A stretch of 64,000 bases of DNA. It comes from Cordia subcordata (lineage: Eukaryota > Streptophyta > Magnoliopsida > Boraginales > Cordiaceae). The notes beneath the pieces are model-generated. The model worked only from the letters and a program-made list of their open reading frames with translations. It ran no database searches and had not been told where the DNA came from. Numbering within the stretch: the stretch's first letter is position 1; each line of letters opens with the position of its first letter. This document shows, in pieces, positions 24,501 to 35,000 of this stretch. The stretch covers positions 2,614,001-2,678,000 of the forward strand of contig JAPTOF010000019.1 of the NCBI GenBank assembly GCA_028554755.1. The letters run 5' to 3'. The position numbers and the translations under genes are program-made.

Positions 24501-27500
24501 GCCAACTTGTTCAGAAGATGTTTGCAGCCAAGATGAGAATTGGAGATGGATGAGTCGAACATTGATGAGAGGCATTGATGTAAAGGGCCCTGCTTGCTGT
24601 TTGTACATATTTTTGACTTTATGCTTGCATACTTACCACTAAAAAGAAAAAGTAGAAAAAAATGCTACTCAAGAAGAAGTGGGGATGGCCACAATTGAGG
24701 ACAAGACGAGGAAGAACCATTTGAGAGGGTTCGAACATGTTAAGAGCAACTGGTGGAGGCATCTGTAATACGCGTGAAACTACAAAGATTGTACGTCAAA
24801 AGAGGGGTAAAGCAAGACGAAAGGAATTGGAACGCCTAAAAGAGTTGCATGGAAACAGTCACAAGTCCTTGCTTACATGGAGTTAAGAAAATAGATGACT
24901 CTCACAGAAATGAGTAGCATTGTCAGATCAAAACAGCCAATCCCAACTAAAGGAAAAGGCTTTGTTTGGTTTAAAATGCCCTATTTACCTACTCTAAGTC
25001 ATGAAAAGTTGCACATTTGGTTTTGGGTCCCTCGTATCCTTAAACAGTTTCCTTGATAAAGAGGATAATTTCCATGGATGGAAATAGTAGATAGATATAT
25101 CCACCTTGGATGCAGAAAAGATTACAAAGGCTTCAAAATTTCACAAGGAAAAGAACAACTTCTAGCATAGTCCTTGCTTAACCTGCCTTTGGCAAAATTT
25201 GTCAAAATCACAAGAAGAGACAGGTAATAATTCAACTGGAAATTTGTTCAAAAGCGAGCTGTATTTCATCTCTGAAGTGCAACCTCTTTCTAATGAAAAG
25301 ACTGGATTTATAAATTTATACTAGCTTTGAAACATATAAGGATCACACAAATGCAATTTAAGAATCTTACTGGAACACCATCACAAAACTTCCTAAAGTA
25401 AAGACAAGAAGTTCACTAAAATTCAATCAGGCAAGCATTAAGGAAAGTAGTCTACATCTCATATACTAGTTCACCCATGAGTATGTCTTCATCGCTAAGA
25501 AGAATGATAAGATAATGAGCCATTGCCTGAACACATGCATCACTTGAGAATTTCTACCTTGGTCCTCAACAAGATTCACAAGTAAGTTATTCCACCATAG
25601 AATAATAGGGCCACAAATGGTTCAATGAGAAATAAACTCTTGGCAGCTTTTGCTTCATTTAGAGAATAAATAAATAAATAAATAAATAAGATGGATAAGG
25701 AATCCCTTCTAAAATCCATTTAGGTATTTACCAGGAATCCAGATATTTCCTTCACAGCCTTATCAGCAGCCTCTTTTCTAGCAAAGCGCACAAAGCAATA
25801 CCCCTATAACAAATTAGGAAACTTAGATGAAAAGGCAATAGTTTTTTCATTGCTTAATTTACAACATAAATGGGCTCCGCATGAAGCATATGAGTTACAA
25901 AATGGAGGGAAAAAACCTTTGAGTTACCCTTCTTGTCCTTTATCAGGCGTATCTCCATAATTTCTCCACAAGCAGAGAATAGCTGAACAGAGAACATCTT
26001 GTAAGTATGAACACAAAATGGGATAGCAAACATTTAATATATGATCTGATTATTACACCTATAAATGACAACTTCAAATACAAATATTAAACAGGAGCTA
26101 CTTGAAATTTTTCCATGTTGTGCAATACTACCCAAGGAGACGGCAGCAGAGGAAAGAAGAATTTCAGAAAAGAAGTGGAGAAGAAGGAAAAGTGTTCAGC
26201 TATGATCTAGTTTTTTTTTTTTTTTTTTCAAAAAAAGCAAAAATTTTATTAAATGAAAAAAAGGGGGTGCAAGAAGCAACCCCAAGATCAAGTACACATA
26301 TAGCTTAGTTTATCTATACATTCATGTATGCTATCTACGTCAACTATACAAAGACCTTTAGTCCAAAAACAAATCTTATAAAACAATTGATTCTTCAAAA
26401 AGAGAATGAACATTCCTTTCCTTCAAAAGCTCTACAATTTCTTTCTTTCCACAAGCTCCAAATAATAGCAAGAGGAATGGTACGGATAAATTTCTTGTTA
26501 TGTTTTGAAGTCTCGATACCATTCCAAGCATGAATCTCTTCACATAACAACTTCGAGGCGACCCATTGACTCCCTAAGAGGTTGTACACCAACTCCCAAA
26601 GTCTTCTAGCCCACACACATTCAAGTAAAAGTTGATCCACCGATTCCAAATTAGCTTTAGAAAGAAAAAATCTATTCATAATAACTTGTCCTCTTCTTTG
26701 CAAATTATCCAAAGTTAAAATTCTCCTCCATGTCGCTTCCCAAGCACAAAAGGAAATTCTGTTAGGGCGTTCGTTTTCCAAACACCCTTCCATGGAAAAT
26801 CTAACCGACAATTGGAATCAATCTCATTGACAAAACTACTATAAAAAGAATTTCACTGTGAATATGCCTCTTTTCTCCAAATTCCAACGGACCTTGTCCT
26901 CTTTCTCCAAAGCGGGATTGCACAGGTTGAGCTACGATCTAGTTATCTTTAAGTAATACACAATCTAGTGACAATGAGAAGGATTGCTCCCAGAACTAAG
27001 TGGCATTGGTATTACACTTCTAGTCAATAAGGACCATTTAAGATACATCTATTTCAAGATGAAACATAATTTTCAAAGAAGCTCAATATCTGAATGGAAA
27101 TGTACTCATTTGTTTGGACTCAAAGGACCTGTAAGCCCAAATGTAGAGTGAGTGAAAGATGAATGAAAGAAAAAGAAAATAAGAAAATGACCTCATGGAT
27201 TTTGTCTTCGGTAATAGTATGAGCTAAGCCTCCAACAAAGACCTCGGTCCCTCTAGCTGCATTACAAAATATCAAATCAAAGTTTAGATATACTCACAAA
27301 AATGGTGTAGACAATGCATCAAAATCTACCAAGTGACAGCATACGAATGAATATCGCTTAGCCTCACTACCTGCTTTTACAAATAGGTGATTGACAAACG
27401 CACACATATACAATTATAGTTCAAATTGTGAAGCATATGTAAACATAAATAGATGAAACTACCATTGATTGTTCATTGACATTTCAAGCTCCTTCTTTTA

Positions 27501-27703
27501 CTTTTCTTGTTTATCAAATATTCAAATTTCCACGGTCAATTGCAGTGTCAATACGAGCTTTAAGTCTAGCACCCTTTTTCACTCCACTGGCTCAGACAGC
27601 ACTTCGTTAATTCTTTAAATTATACCACAAATCATGCATCTGAGTACATATTAACCAGAAACTTACAAGAATTCGTCGACATTTGCTGGGACGACCGGCT
27701 CAT
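12515..27703 (-). CDS. Three-RRM hnRNP Q/R-like RNA-binding protein
   Basis: A 657-residue RNA-binding protein from 17 exons: 27667-27703, 27192-27256, 25917-25982, 25732-25803, 24078-24150, 23510-23547, 23269-23376, 19669-19788, 19506-19586, 19344-19412, 18114-18191, 17766-17918, 16128-16235, 15070-15138, 14558-14620, 14308-14429, 12515-13166. All junctions are GT-AG and the frame is continuous. RRM1 spans about 17-80 (VFVGGL; GYCFVRFA), RRM2 about 95-165 (LFLGNL; RGFGFVKF), RRM3 about 194-270 (IAFVRHL; VGFVYF). A basic nuclear-localisation-type cluster (KKRKR) follows near 278. Residues about 463-600 are a Ser/Pro-rich tail of imperfect ~30-residue repeats, and RFDPFTGEP occurs twice near the end. 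The triple-RRM layout resembles hnRNP Q/R (SYNCRIP) and the plant LIF2 group, so a nuclear role in pre-mRNA or chromatin-linked RNA handling is likely but inferred. Unlike many relatives, it has almost no acidic N-terminus before RRM1. The start is the first codon of its exon, immediately after an acceptor. Confidence 0.85.
12700..13105 (-). repeat. Coding tandem repeat, ~90 bp (30 residue) unit
   Basis: In the last hnRNP exon a block of the form R-I-G-L-N-S-H, about 12 variable residues, S-L-S-P, then T-x-P/R-S-S, recurs four to five times with spacings of 31, 30, 29 and 30 residues between successive R-[IV]-[GA]-L words. Copies have diverged but keep register. The repeats are predicted to be disordered and rich in SP/TP sites. 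Confidence 0.75.
17212..17500 (-). mobile_element. Degenerate LTR-retrotransposon PBS remnants in hnRNP intron
   Basis: On the minus strand, TGGTATCAGAGC (17479-17490) matches the complement of the 3' end of plant initiator Met-tRNA, the usual primer-binding site of Ty1/copia elements, and is preceded by CA as at an LTR end. A weaker version (TGGTATCAAAG) lies at 17212-17222. No reverse transcriptase or complete LTR is visible, so this is at best a decayed fragment. Confidence 0.35.
18781..18816. repeat. Poly-C/poly-A homopolymer run in hnRNP intron
   Basis: About 14 C followed by 14 A, split only at the base change. It lies in the intron between the exons at 18114-18191 and 19344-19412. Length here may be affected by sequencing or assembly error. 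Confidence 0.8.
19002..19374 (-). repeat. Local duplications of an hnRNP exon end and adjoining intron
   Basis: The 3' part of the exon at 19344-19412, with ~110 bases of downstream intron (19232-19374), has a diverged direct copy at 19002-19149. A third, shorter copy lies at about 19177-19215. On the minus strand each copy keeps an exon-end-like stretch followed by GTAAG or GTGAG: YFDKRQ (genuine), MYFDKQQ (19119-19150) and IYFGKRR (about 19186-19210). The extra copies lack their own complete exon, so they are decayed duplicates. Confidence 0.7.
20257..20739. mobile_element. Inverted-repeat (MITE-like) element in hnRNP intron
   Basis: The left end TAGGCTCTCTTTGGC and the right end GGGCCAAATAGAGCCTTA are inverted relative to one another, with a few mismatches. 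The interior is AT-rich and non-coding, with internal similarity between halves (TTTTGGCTAAATGT occurs twice, near 20322 and 20399). The target-site duplication is not clear. It lies in the ~3.5 kb intron 19789-23268. Confidence 0.5.
21800..22560 (+). pseudogene. LINE retrotransposon remnant (C-terminal zf-RVT region), copy A
   Basis: Frames on the plus strand encode the region after the reverse transcriptase of plant LINEs, including the zinc-binding zf-RVT domain: WNLVKNGAFTVKSYYRAL, then FFAWKVAWKRFLILD, then CSLCKNNMETVEHQLLRC and WALWKEKNGRAFEEKE. The parts lie in different frames (breaks near 22025 and 22110), so it cannot make a complete product. No endonuclease or RT catalytic domain is present, so the copy is 5'-truncated. 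It sits antisense in an intron of the hnRNP gene. A related copy lies at 26213-26929. Confidence 0.75.
25668..25690. repeat. (AAAT)n microsatellite
   Basis: About five AAAT/AATA units in the intron just downstream of the exon at 25732-25803. Confidence 0.9.
26213..26929 (-). pseudogene. 5'-truncated LINE insertion (zf-RVT region) with target-site duplication, copy B
   Basis: Minus-strand frames encode the same LINE tail as copy A: RWNLEKRGIFTVKFFL, ISFCAWEATWRRILTLD, QLLLECVWARRLWEL, IIWSLWKERNCRAFEGKE. At least one frame break (near 26800) and a stop after the first block disable it. Its 3' end carries a minus-strand A tail (poly-T at 26211-26228). It is flanked by AGCTATGATCTAGTT (26198-26212) and AGCTACGATCTAGTT (26930-26944), a 15-base target-site duplication with one mismatch. 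It lies in the intron 25983-27191 of the hnRNP gene, in the same orientation as the gene. Confidence 0.85.
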
Positions 27704-27996
27704 CTGTAACAAAACACATTCAAGAACACCAATACAACAAACCACACTTCGGCATTACTTCTGTGAATTTAGACAACTAAAAAGTCTCAAATTGAAACAA
27801 CTAATTAAACTAACACAAATTGAGCAAGTGGGGATGAGGTTTCAGTTCTCGTTTATCATGCTTTTTTCTTCCTTTTTTTTTTTTCTTTTTTTGCTTCAAG
27901 ACGCTAATCAAATTTATCTTTTGGCGATTTAAAGGGGATTAAAATGTTGATTTAATTTTGATCTATAAATTGAGAATAAAAAACATACAAAATACC

Positions 27997-28080
27997 TTTC
28001 CTCGCTGACAGTTGTATTGATCGGAGAATTCAATTGGAATTTGTTGGATGTTGAAACCCTATAGTTCTAGGCAGCTGCTT
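27997..28080 (-). promoter_or_regulatory. Probable non-coding first exon of the hnRNP gene
   Basis: On the minus strand, sequence carrying a telo-box-like AAACCCTA (near 28065) runs into GAGGAAAG followed by GTATTT at 27996. The coding exon starts exactly with ATG after CAG at 27703, so a 5'-UTR exon joined here by a ~290 bp intron is a reasonable model. The 5' limit is not determined. Confidence 0.45.
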
Positions 28081-31000
28081 AAATAACTGATTTTAACCGA
28101 TTCATGAATTTGCCGATTATAGCCTCTCTATCTTTTGTCTCTGCAAGTCAAACGTAAAAGCAAATGACTCCTTTCTCTTGATGAATGATATTTTTTATGA
28201 CAAATTTAGAAAAAGGAATCTTGTGCAATTTCTTAATTTACCTCCAACAATATTATTACTCACCGCGTGAACTGAACTTATATCATGTATGTTGCAGGCA
28301 TATATTGTACCCCAGAATAAATATTTTTGGTACTAAGCAATCAATTACTGGCTAAACAATAGTTAGACAAACAGTTGTGAGTATCTGCACAAATAATTAT
28401 ATTGCGGGGCATTAGACAAACGATTAGGTACGGCACCATAATTGCAGGTAGAGCATATAATTTGCGCACGCATGAACAGCCCGGCTCAGAAACTGTTTGC
28501 CCGCTTATTGGCGAATCAAGACGCACCTAGCAATTCATCAAGTGGGGGAGCCCGAAGTTGAAATATATGGGCCCAGTCCAGCTTACAAACCCAGTTCGCA
28601 TATATGTATGGCCCGTAGATTTTTTCAACATTTGGGGAAAAAGGGAAAAGGATATAAAAGTGAAAATAAATAAAGGGAATGCAATTAAAGTTTGTAGAAT
28701 GAAAATGAAGGAATTATGTATTTATATAGTTGAGGAAAATGTCATGTTTCCTAATTTACCGTTTAAACTTCTTGTTACATAATTGTTGAGAGGTAAGACT
28801 GAGAAAACATAAAAAGTGAGGGGGAAATAAAAGACAAGTCACGTTTTCTTTTATCATGTGGGCTATCAGGCCTATCCGTTTAGGCCAACGTGGGCTTTAC
28901 AATGGTTAACCCACTCAGTCGCTTGTTGGGTCAGGGTCGTAAATGGATTGGATCTATGTCTCCCACCCTAACTCGACCCAGTTGCCAACTTATATGATAA
29001 ATGTTTCGCCTAACTATAAAATATTTGGTTCTATTTAGCGTTTTTAAAATTTCAGTTGTTAACTTTGGTTAAAAGTGTTGTTAAATAAAAATTATTAATT
29101 GTTCAACTTGATATTTTAAGAGTTAAATTTTTTGGTCATTTTGAAGCAATATTGAAATTTCAAATTCATGGAATAGTATTTTGGAAAAAAAAAAAGAATG
29201 AAAAAATGATTTCTAACATAATGCAAAAACAAATTTTCAAAAGCCTTTTTCAAAAAATCAAAGATTTAGTGGTCAAGCGGTATGTCTCACACCCTTAAAG
29301 TAGGTAGGTCCAAGATCAATTATCGATAAATATATTTTGTAATCGGCCTTTGGCTTCCCTCAAAGTGGGGAAGGGAAAAAGCCTTTTTCGGAAAACTCCA
29401 ATTTGGAGCCTTTTATTTTTCGGCTTTGGTTTTTATGTGAAAATACTTTTAGAAAGTTACCAAACACTTTTGAATACTTATAAGTTGGGCCAGACTAACT
29501 CGAATTGTTAATGCGTAGAGCTTTTGACAATAGTTTTTTAGGTAAAAATATGTTAAATAAAATTCATTAACTATTTGACTTTATATTACATCAGTTAAGC
29601 TTTCATCTACATTGAGGTTAGACTTTCAAAAATATAGAATAATTATTTTATAAGAAAAATGTAAGAAGAAAAATTACATAATGTAAAAATAGATTCTTAA
29701 AAAAAAAATCAGAAAAACTCCAAATTGAAGCTTTTGGTCCTATTCTAATGTTGGCTTTTTTTGTAAAAACTCGTTTCAAAAATGAGTCAAAGTTAATATC
29801 AATTGTTATGTCACCTTTGAGTGTGCCAAACAGACACAAATCTTTGCTATATTAGTTTTATCCACACTTATTTTTAAAATGATCCTTATTTATAAACTAT
29901 CATTAGAAAAAATATAGAGGCGTCGTGATTTAAATAATCAACATCCTTGTATTATTTTTAATTATTTTTAACCCACATTATATTTTTATGTCACTAATAA
30001 CCATTTTAACAACATAACAAAGAAAAAAGCAAACAAACAAGTAAACACTTCTATCATTATTAAGACTTATATCAAAATAGGCAGTGCTTATGGAAAAAAA
30101 GAGAAAAGAAAAGCATGTAACTTTTAAATACTCGGTCTTGAGGTCGTCAAATATAATAATCTACGCAACCATACCACGAAATCTCTTTTCATCAATTAGT
30201 TTATCTCTCTCATCATTGTCAAGTCTCATGGATTGGCTCATGGATGTTCTGATTTATTTTGCTTCGTCCATACGAAACTTCTTTAATAACTCCTTTGTGT
30301 ATTTAGTTTGGTTGATGAATATCTCATCCTTCACTTGCTTTCATATAGAGCACACGATTGATGGTGATTGATCTTTTACTCAAATGCGTCCCTTCCCAAG
30401 CACTCTTCCCTTAGATGCATTTCCAAAGGTGCCTCACGGCCATTGGCTTTTTAAGATGGTTGAAGAGCGAAGTGTTTCTGGTTATATTCTGAGAACATTT
30501 GCCAACTAATATTCAATGCATTCCAAACTTATTTTTATGCAAATAGAGGCAATCATTTAAATTTAGGTACCGAACTTCTATTGAGTGTTTGGGGGTTAGC
30601 TTTCCTTGCGATCCATTTGTGTATTTTCCAAACCAGCACAAGTGTTTATTTTTTCACAAAACTTTTTCACATTTCATTGGTGGAGGTATGTTGTTCTCTT
30701 TTCACGATAAATGTATGTACAAGATGAATCATTTATACTAGCATGAGATGATGCATAACAAACTCACAAAGATGATGTATTATACGAAGTACCATCTTCT
30801 CACAAAATAGTTTTTGTAAACTTTTTGAATTGAAAAATGATCAAAACCAGTTCCATTATTTTTCAAAAGAAATTTGTTACAACCCAAGCAAAGTTTCAAA
30901 AAATTTCAACAATGTTTCTCAAGTCCTCAAATTCCTTTTTCAAACACTAGTGTCTTCCTCAAGAAGCAAATATTGTTTAAACGAATCCATGAAAATGTCA

Positions 31001-31332
31001 ATTTCATTTTTAACCCCATTTTTCTCTTGACAAATCTTCATTTTCATTTTTAAGTTTCTTAATTTGTTTTTGAAAGGACTTGTTTTTTGCGACCATATAC
31101 AACTCATCCATTATATCACGTAATTCATCAACATTATCACATTAATCGAATTCACTTTATTAATTTCTTAAGTTATAGGATCTAGGTGTACTTACACGGA
31201 ATTCATTTTATTAACTCCTTAACCTTTAGTAATATTATCGACTTTTTGATATATTATATTAATTATATTCTAACTTATTTGATGTTATTCTATTATTGTA
31301 TTAATTTCAAAAGTTTCACATTCTTGGACTAT
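28081..31332. other. Intergenic DNA between hnRNP and SCC2 (head to head)
   Basis: About 3.3 kb without a supportable gene. Open frames at 28341-28526, 28558-28782 and 30084-30371 are short, compositionally biased and unlike known families. A SINE-like segment lies at about 29265-29345, and there are several A/T homopolymer-rich stretches. The promoters of the two divergent genes lie at the outer edges. Confidence 0.6.
29265..29345 (+). mobile_element. tRNA-derived SINE-like head
   Basis: TAGTGGTCAAGCGGTATG (29267-29284) matches an RNA polymerase III A box of the Leu/Ser tRNA type. AGGTCCAAGATCA (about 29305) is a plausible B box at normal spacing. The segment does not fold as an intact tRNA with a recognisable anticodon arm, so a SINE head is more likely than a tRNA gene. 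Confidence 0.4.
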
Positions 31333-31544
31333 GGGCTCGTTTAGATTGGTTTTTTTTAAAAGTGTTTTTTAACAATTTTTGAAAAATAATTTTTTTTTAG
31401 AAGCTGAAAATTCTGATTTATAAAAAAAGTTGTATTTAAGATTTTTTTAGAATTTTAATTTTTTTAAAATTCAAATTAAATAATTATTACAAAATTAATA
31501 TAATTTTTTTTTTAAAAGTATTTTTTCCCAATCTAGACGGATCG
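31333..31544. mobile_element. MITE-like element, copy 2
   Basis: The left end GGGCTCGTTTAGATTGG is inverted at the right end as CCAATCTAGACGGATCG, matching over GT(T/C)TAGATTGG. The candidate 3-base target duplication is TAT. The inside is A/T-homopolymer-rich. It sits about 500 bases upstream of the SCC2 leader and could influence its promoter. Confidence 0.6.
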
Positions 31545-31907
31545 TATGATTTACGAGGAGAGTAGTACAAATCAATAAAATAACCCGCAAGGCTACGGCA
31601 CACGCCACGGACATGCCATTGCTTTTCTCTGAGTTCTGAGGTTCCCAATAGTCAGAACTGGAAAAAACAGCAGTGGACGAGTCGAATATTCGTTTTGTTT
31701 TTGTATTCGAAATAAAAATAAGGAAGGCTTTCAGATCAAGCCGTGACGTATCTAGAACTGCGTCGTTTTATTAAAATCAAAAAGCGCCAGCGAAGCAAGG
31801 GTGTTATCGTAACTTCACACGTTGGGCTCTTTTACACTACATATACTGCTGCGTCAAATTATCGCTCACTGGACCAAAAAATCCCCCAAAAAATTTTTCT
31901 ACTCATT

Positions 31908-31915
31908 TTTCCCCG
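31908..31915 (+). promoter_or_regulatory. E2F-like site upstream of SCC2
   Basis: TTTCCCCG fits the degenerate E2F consensus WTTSSCSS and lies 165 bases before the SCC2 start codon. E2F control would suit a cohesin-loading gene expressed in dividing cells. A single short match is weak evidence. Confidence 0.3.
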
Positions 31916-31980
31916 CCATTTGTTTCTCTCTTCATTACTTCACTTTCTCTCTCTAGGGCTTTCCCCTTGTCGCAAAAGAG

Positions 31981-31989
31981 AAACCCTAA
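31981..31989 (+). promoter_or_regulatory. Telo-box in the SCC2 leader
   Basis: AAACCCTAA, the plant interstitial telomere motif often found near transcription starts of genes active in cycling cells, lies about 90 bases before the SCC2 ATG. A CT-rich stretch just upstream (31920-31960) suggests the transcription start is nearby. Confidence 0.5.
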
Positions 31990-32022
31990 TTCAAACTCAA
32001 AATTTCGCAAATTTAACTTCAA

Positions 32023-32049
32023 ATGAGCTTCGCCATAACTAAATATTAA
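32023..32049 (+). promoter_or_regulatory. Upstream ORF of 8 codons before SCC2
   Basis: ATG at 32023 opens MSFAITKY and stops at 32047-32049, 30 bases before the SCC2 ATG at 32080. It matters only if transcription starts upstream of 32023 and this part is not spliced out. The leader has a possible acceptor (TTTCAG) at 32065-32070. Confidence 0.4.
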
Positions 32050-32079
32050 CTGAATCATTGAGAAATTTCAGTTAATCGG

Positions 32080-35000
32080 ATGTCGAATCAAAGTGGAAGT
32101 AGTGGAGCCGGGGTCCAAATCCCTCGGGGGATTAGCCTCTCGAATACAATCCATTCCGAAGTTGCAACGTGCTTGCCGTTGCCGTCGCTGCCGGTATGCT
32201 GCGGCGCGCTTGATCAGGAGCTGCGGTTGTTCGACGAACAGAGCGGCGGTGGTTCTGTTAGGTCGCTGAATCGAAGTGAGGTCGTTAACCAGGCTAGCAG
32301 GATCGCTGATCTGCTTCGCAATACTGATGTTACCTACTTGTGAGTGTTCATTCATTTTTTCGTTCATTTAAGCTTGAATTTTGGTGTATGATAAGTTTAA
32401 CATTTAACAGTTCTTAAGTGTGTGATAATTGAAGTATGTATGCTTTGACGTTGTATGGAAGTGTTCGCTAAATTGGATGAACAATTATCTTTGTCAGAAT
32501 TTCTCTTTCATATGAAAATTCTCCAGTAAATTAAGTGAATTCTCCTTATTTCGTGTGTATAAGTTTTTCTATATATATATATATTTGTTTTCTTCTTGTA
32601 GTTAAAGCTAAAATCTAAGTGCTGCAGTGTTTTTCAACGGCTAGTAAGTGTGAAAATTGAAGTATGTGAAGTTCAATCATGTGACTTTTGTCAAATTGAG
32701 AAAATAACTATCTTTGGCAAAATTGTTATTTGAAACAAACTTTTGTTAGGAAGTTAATTGAAAGCTGTTGAAAATGTTTTGATTTCTAGAGCAGCACTAA
32801 CAGCTGTGAGTGTTTGTCTGGCATTTATTGGCACCTAGACAAAGAGAAGATGTTGTTTTGATAATTATGCGTCTCTATGATGATGTTGTTTGTGTAATCC
32901 TTCATCTTACTTATTTTTTGCATTCCCTTGATAGTATTTCGCTCTTAGTTGAGGATTAGTCCCGAGTTTGATTGTTTTAAGGCTTAGCTTTTCGGAGATG
33001 CTGCATTTAGTTTTAGCAGTAGAATAACACATCATTGGAGATCTTCTGAGATTACACAAAAGAAACCAAACCAAACCAAATCTTTTTATACTAGGTGAGG
33101 TTTGTTTATGTGGATCTTTTGATGCTCTAACTTGTCCTAAATCCAAAAGCGTGACTGTCCCCAAGGATAAATTGACATGATACTTGGTGAAGTCAGCTTG
33201 GGAAACTCATACGCTATTCTTAGTGAAAGATCTGTGTGGAAGGGTAAGTGCTAGTTATACCAATGTGATAGATGAGTAACAAATCTAGTGCAGATGAGCA
33301 CACAGCCTATGGTAGTTTGCTGAGTAGAAAGAACCATCATGTCGAAGAATGCTGCTCCATGTTGATGATATGGGAAGTATTTTAGTTTATGAGTGTAAGG
33401 ATGCTGAAATTTCCTATAGTAAATCCTTATAAATTATCTCACAGTCCATATTCCTGTTACCTGACAGCCATAGAGCTAAAGGCAAAAAGAAACACAGACT
33501 GGGTTAGTTTTGAAGAAGAATCTTTATTTATGTGGATTAGCTTGCAGTAAAAGGTGCAAGAACTTGTTCTTGGTTGCTGGCTTTGACTCGTTCGATTTCT
33601 TTTACAGAAATTTTAAAGCAGAGGAGACTCCAAATCAGTATGGCTTTGCCGGTCATCCGGACCTTTATGACAAAGTTCTTAGATTTAATGCTGAGGCGTT
33701 TGAATATGCATTCCCAGGTAAGGAAGCTCTATGCAGCTATTCTTCTTCCCCCAACCCCCACCCCAAAGAATATAGGGTTTGGTCCAACTTATGGAAGAGG
33801 GTTGATGGATTTATATTTGTCTTTTTAAAATCTATCTGCCCTTTGGGCATGCTGAAATGGGTAGGAGGCTTAGACTATCATGTTTTTGTTCATCTGTCTG
33901 TACCTTTCTGTCTTTTCTTTCTCTTGCTCTTCTCTAATGGTGACCTTTGTGTCTTCACCTGTCTGTATCTCTGTATCCTCTGTCTCTCTTGCTCTTCTCT
34001 TTTGGTGACCTTTGTGTTGGCTAGTAGGGGCAGATGCTGCCTCCAGGTTCCACCATTTGCTCCTTATCCTACTAAGGGAAGTGAATTCTTTGTGATAGAG
34101 TTGATGTTGAAGAATTTTAGTTATTAAATGATATGTAAGATATTGGGTGTGGCCTAGATTAATATTTATGTCATCCTTTAAGTTTCTCAGGTCGTGCCAG
34201 CAAGCCAATATCCAATAGCAAGCCAGCTGATTTGAAGTCTTTTGAGCAAAGCACACCCGTCATTAGTAAAATTGAGAGAGACTTTGCAGACATTAAGGAT
34301 CATCAACGTGATCCTATTATTCCCAATGTAAGTCCCCAGTTGGTAAGTCATTTGAGAATGTGAAATTTTATTTTTAATGTTTGAAATTATGTTGCAGGAT
34401 CCTATTAATTCTTCAAGAAAACGAAAAGTTAAGAAGAAAGGGAGCAGTGATGTCTTACCTGCTGCTCCTGATGCCAGAGACCATCAAGGTTGTATGAGGT
34501 TTCTAAATAGATCTCCTCTCCTTGCCTGAGACAATTTCAAAGAATTAAGTGAAATCTCTTTTCTCAGATGCAGCTGTCAGAGGTTTTTGTGATATGTTAG
34601 AGGATTTCTGTAGCCAAGCAGAAATTGTTTGTGAGGAACGGGATGAAATGGAATGGTCATCATTGTCTGTTGCTGATCTTAAAAGAGTTTTGAATGAAGT
34701 TCTTTCAGTGCGAGCTAAGAAAGTACTACATTTGGTTCCTGTAGAGATTCTTGACAAATTGTTGAAGGTTTTAGATCATCAGATCCATCGAGCGGAAGGT
34801 TTATCTATTATTGAATGTGATAATGTAAGTTCATGATCTTTATTAATTATTGAGTGTGGAAATGTAAGTTGGTGACCTTTATGTTTTCACTAGCTCAAGA
34901 TCATGCAGTTCAGAAAAGTTCTTAATCCATTAGACATGGTTTACAGTTATCTCCTGGGTATATGGACCCTGGGGTAGATGCTTTTTTGCATATGGACTTC

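Noticed and set aside
33510..34127. 205-codon plus-strand open frame around SCC2 exon 2
   Set aside because: Only 33608-33717 is SCC2 exon; the rest is intron read-through with low-complexity Phe/Leu/Cys content, and the exon continues across a clear GT-AG intron to 34191.
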